Assembly (NCBI GenBank): GCA_030429955.1
Contig: JAUIGO010000029.1
Location: 1-35,938, forward strand
From: Bacteroidia bacterium
Lineage (GTDB): Bacteria; Bacteroidota; Bacteroidia; Flavobacteriales; Flavobacteriaceae
DNA length: 35,938 nucleotides
Reading direction: 5' to 3'
Positions 33,704-35,938 of the stretch are shown here, piece after piece; the first letter of the stretch is position 1, and each line of letters opens with the position of its first letter. The translations under genes and the position numbers were made by a program. Below the pieces are notes generated by a model. That model made no database searches, was not told the origin of the DNA, and saw only the letters and a list, made by a program, of their open reading frames with translations.

Positions 33704-34231
33704 ATGAGCCCAAAAGGAAAATTGAGTTTTGACGTATTGATTGAAATCCCTAAAGGAAGTAGAAATAAATATGAGTATGATTTCGAATTAAAGAAAATTC
33801 GTTTTGACAGAATGTTGTTTTCGTCTATGATGTATCCAGCAGATTATGGTTTTATTCCAGAAACTTTAGCTTTGGATGGAGATCCATTGGATGTATTAGT
33901 GCTTGGAGGCGAACCAACTTTTCCAATGTGTGTGGTTGAAGTAAAGCCAATAGGTGTGTTTCACATGGCAGATGAAAAAGGACCAGATGAAAAAGTGATT
34001 TGTGTGCCAGTTTCTGACCCTATTTGGAATAATTTGAATGATTTGAGTGATATGAACCCTCATCAAATTAAAGAAATTGAGCATTTTTTTCAAGTTTATA
34101 AGGATTTAGAGAAGAAAAAAGTAGATGTTGGCGGTTGGGGAAATGCTGAAGAAGCTTATGATATTCTAAATAAATGTGTAAATAGGTACGAAACAAGCGA
34201 TCATAAATTAAATGGTGATTTTACCATTTAA
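33704..34231 (+). CDS. ppa: Soluble inorganic pyrophosphatase
   Basis: This 175-residue enzyme hydrolyses pyrophosphate to phosphate in the cytosol. It has the family I fold markers: GSRNKYEYD near 18-26, the substrate segment YPADYGFIPETLALDGDPLDVLVL with the DGDPLD signature (near 58-63), and a matching C-terminal helix. Length equals the bacterial norm. It has its own promoter, and a strong terminator follows 24 bases after its stop, so it is monocistronic. The next gene is a membrane pyrophosphatase. Confidence 0.96.
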   Translation: MSPKGKLSFDVLIEIPKGSRNKYEYDFELKKIRFDRMLFSSMMYPADYGFIPETLALDGDPLDVLVLGGEPTFPMCVVEVKPIGVFHMADEKGPDEKVICVPVSDPIWNNLNDLSDMNPHQIKEIEHFFQVYKDLEKKKVDVGGWGNAEEAYDILNKCVNRYETSDHKLNGDFTI

Positions 34232-34255
34232 AAATCAATATTGAATTAGTTTTAT

Positions 34256-34289
34256 AAAACCCTTTTGCACGTATTGTAAAAGGGTTTTT
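34256..34289 (+). terminator. Rho-independent terminator after ppa
   Basis: AAAACCCTTTT (34256-34266) pairs with AAAAGGGTTTT (34278-34288), an 11-pair stem around an 11-base loop, followed by T. It separates ppa from the membrane pyrophosphatase gene. Confidence 0.9.
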
Positions 34290-34308
34290 CTATTAACATT
34301 CATTTTAC

Positions 34309-34316
34309 TACTTTTG
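34309..34316 (+). promoter_or_regulatory. -7 promoter element of the membrane pyrophosphatase gene
   Basis: TACTTTTG matches TAnnTTTG, 34 bases before ATG 34351 and just after the ppa terminator. No -33 TTG at normal spacing. Confidence 0.5.
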
Positions 34317-34350
34317 CAAACGTTAAAAACTAATCAAACAATAAAACTAT

Positions 34351-35938
34351 ATGGAATCAATGATGATTTATATGCCAATAGCATTGGCAGCTTTAGGTTT
34401 AATTTACATGCTTGTAAAAAAATCTTGGGTGATGAAGCAAGATGCTGGAGATGGCAAAATGAAAGAAATTTCAGATCACATCTATGAAGGTGCTTTGGCT
34501 TTTTTAAACGCCGAATATAAGCTTCTAACAATTTTCGTAATTGTTGTGAGTATATTGTTAGCTATTGTGTCATTTGTTGTTCCAACGACACATTGGCTTA
34601 TTGTGATTGCCTTCATTTTTGGAGCAGTTTTTTCAGCTTTCGCTGGAAACATAGGAATGAAAATTGCAACAAAAACCAATGTAAGAACTACACAAGCTGC
34701 ACGAACCAGTTTACCTAATGCACTTAAAATTTCATTTGGTGGTGGTACTGTAATGGGACTTGGAGTAGCTGGTTTGGCCGTTTTAGGGTTAACAGCCTTC
34801 TTTATTATATTCTTTCACTTTTTTATGGGAGGCGTTTGGACCAATACAATGGATATGACTATTGTGTTAGAAACACTTGCAGGGTTCTCATTAGGAGCTG
34901 AATCAATTGCCTTATTTGCTCGTGTTGGTGGAGGAATCTATACAAAAGCGGCAGATGTTGGAGCCGATTTAGTAGGTAAAGTTGAAGCTGGAATTCCTGA
35001 AGATGATCCTCGTAATCCTGCAACTATTGCAGATAACGTTGGAGACAATGTTGGTGATGTTGCTGGAATGGGAGCCGATTTATTTGGATCTTATGTAGCA
35101 ACTGTATTAGCAGCAATGGTTCTTGGAAACTATGTGATAAAAGATATGGGTGGAATGATTGACGATGCTTTTGGTGGTATTGGCCCAATTTTATTGCCTA
35201 TGGCAATTGCTGGTGCAGGAATTATTATTTCTGTGATTGGTACCATGTTAGTAAAGATAAATAGTAATGATGCTAAAGAGGCTCAAGTAATGGGAGCTTT
35301 AAACAAAGGAAACATTACATCTATTATATTAGTAGCCATTTCATGTTTCGGATTGTGTACTTGGATGTTGCCAGAAACCATGACTATGGAATTTTTTGGT
35401 GAAGGTTTACAAGAAATTTCTTCTATGCGTGTATTTTACGCGACTCTTGTAGGTTTAGTTGTTGGTGGTGTTATTTCTGCAGTAACGGAATATTATACTG
35501 GATTAGGAAAAAAACCAATTTTAAAAATTGTACAGCAATCAAGTACAGGAGCTGGAACTAATATTATTGCTGGTTTAGCAACTGGTATGATATCAACATT
35601 CCCATCAGTATTGTTATTCGCTGGAGCTATTTGGGCATCTTATGGTTTTGCAGGATTTTATGGTGTTGCTTTAGCAGCTTCTGCAATGATGGCAACTACA
35701 GCTATGCAATTAGCTATTGATGCTTTCGGACCGATTTCTGATAATGCAGGTGGTATTGCTGAAATGAGCGAACAAGAACCAATTGTAAGAGAGCGTACAG
35801 ATATTTTAGATTCAGTTGGTAATACAACTGCTGCAACAGGAAAAGGATTTGCTATTGCTTCTGCAGCATTAACGTCGTTAGCTTTATTTGCTGCTTATGT
35901 AACATTTACTGGAATTGACGGAATTAACATTTTTAAAG
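34351..35938 (+). CDS. hppA: K+-dependent membrane-bound pyrophosphatase (H+ and/or Na+ pump), C-terminus cut by window edge
   Basis: 529 codons are visible and the frame is open at the right edge; the full protein would be longer. It is a polytopic enzyme that couples pyrophosphate hydrolysis to ion export. The catalytic signature [19 protein letters not shown] (228-246) is exact for the family, and [16 protein letters not shown] (197-212) binds Mg-pyrophosphate. The segment [10 protein letters not shown] carries Ala494 and Gly497, the residues that mark K+-dependent enzymes rather than Lys-containing K+-independent ones. Whether it pumps H+, Na+ or both cannot be settled from these motifs. 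It directly follows the soluble pyrophosphatase but has its own promoter. Confidence 0.95.
   Translation, partial: MESMMIYMPIALAALGLIYMLVKKSWVMKQDAGDGKMKEISDHIYEGALAFLNAEYKLLTIFVIVVSILLAIVSFVVPTTHWLIVIAFIFGAVFSAFAGNIGMKIATKTNVRTTQAARTSLPNALKISFGGGTVMGLGVAGLAVLGLTAFFIIFFHFFMGGVWTNTMDMTIVLETLAGFSLGAESIALFARVGGGIYTKAADVGADLVGKVEAGIPEDDPRNPATIADNVGDNVGDVAGMGADLFGSYVATVLAAMVLGNYVIKDMGGMIDDAFGGIGPILLPMAIAGAGIIISVIGTMLVKINSNDAKEAQVMGALNKGNITSIILVAISCFGLCTWMLPETMTMEFFGEGLQEISSMRVFYATLVGLVVGGVISAVTEYYTGLGKKPILKIVQQSSTGAGTNIIAGLATGMISTFPSVLLFAGAIWASYGFAGFYGVALAASAMMATTAMQLAIDAFGPISDNAGGIAEMSEQEPIVRERTDILDSVGNTTAATGKGFAIASAALTSLALFAAYVTFTGIDGINIFK

Noticed and set aside
1..35938. CRISPR arrays, rRNA genes and insertion-sequence transposases
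   Set aside because: No regularly spaced repeats, rRNA-like stretches or transposase motifs were seen in either strand.

Overview
The window reads as a Bacteroidota chromosome, most likely a marine or soil Flavobacteriaceae. The evidence is low GC, several TAnnTTTG-type -7 promoter elements, weak Shine-Dalgarno sequences, many lipoprotein signals, a mevalonate pathway, a HD-PycTM protein and a membrane pyrophosphatase. Species cannot be named from the sequence alone.

Left third (1-10268), an integrated island. All genes are on the minus strand. Read in transcription order from the right end they are: a tyrosine recombinase; a small Cys-rich exported protein; a CzcA-type RND pump fused to its TolC-like outer-membrane channel; the periplasmic adaptor lipoprotein; a Fur-family regulator; an ICMT-like membrane methyltransferase; and a Zn/Cd/Co-type P1B ATPase cut by the window edge. 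Two near-identical palindromic sites (2348-2369 and 8760-8781) sit at the same distance upstream of candidate -7 elements in front of the two halves of the metal cluster. They look like operators for the Fur-family protein. The island ends at a 3' fragment of a tRNA-Leu(UAG) gene (10216-10268) followed by a terminator. Three copies of GGTACAACA lie between the integrase and this fragment. This is the architecture of one end of a site-specifically integrated element.

Middle (10383-19763), probably native chromosome. A GAF-domain protein converges on an HD phosphohydrolase fused to a PycTM (DUF5706) membrane domain. Then come overlapping msrB-msrA and a 1235-residue lipoprotein that joins a metallophosphatase, a CotH-kinase-like segment and an Omp85-type barrel. 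A beta-propeller-like lipoprotein converges on the last gene.

Right of this (19865-28748) are two tight plus-strand clusters. One is acyl-CoA thioesterase, glycerophosphodiesterase and a BaiN-like flavoprotein. The other is diphosphomevalonate decarboxylase, a mevalonate-kinase-like GHMP kinase, a UbiA prenyltransferase and a nitrilase. Between them lies a DUF559 nuclease gene framed by two inverted copies of a hairpin repeat. Copies of a second small hairpin repeat (conserved loop GAGCGCAGTCGA, covarying stems) lie between genes and, in frame, inside two coding regions; two of the copies look nested. A pseudouridine synthase without the usual catalytic Asp follows.

Right end (28767-35938): a DUF2200 gene; an MscS channel gene broken by one in-frame TAA; a TlpA-like lipoprotein paired with a penicillin-acylase-type lipoprotein; and a soluble plus a membrane-bound pyrophosphatase in tandem.

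The best leads for something undescribed are the DUF559 gene with its paired repeats, the self-nesting hairpin repeats inside genes, the orphan HD-PycTM protein, the phosphatase/kinase-like/barrel fusion, and the RND pump carrying an internal signal peptide. No intergenic stretch exceeds about 200 bases.
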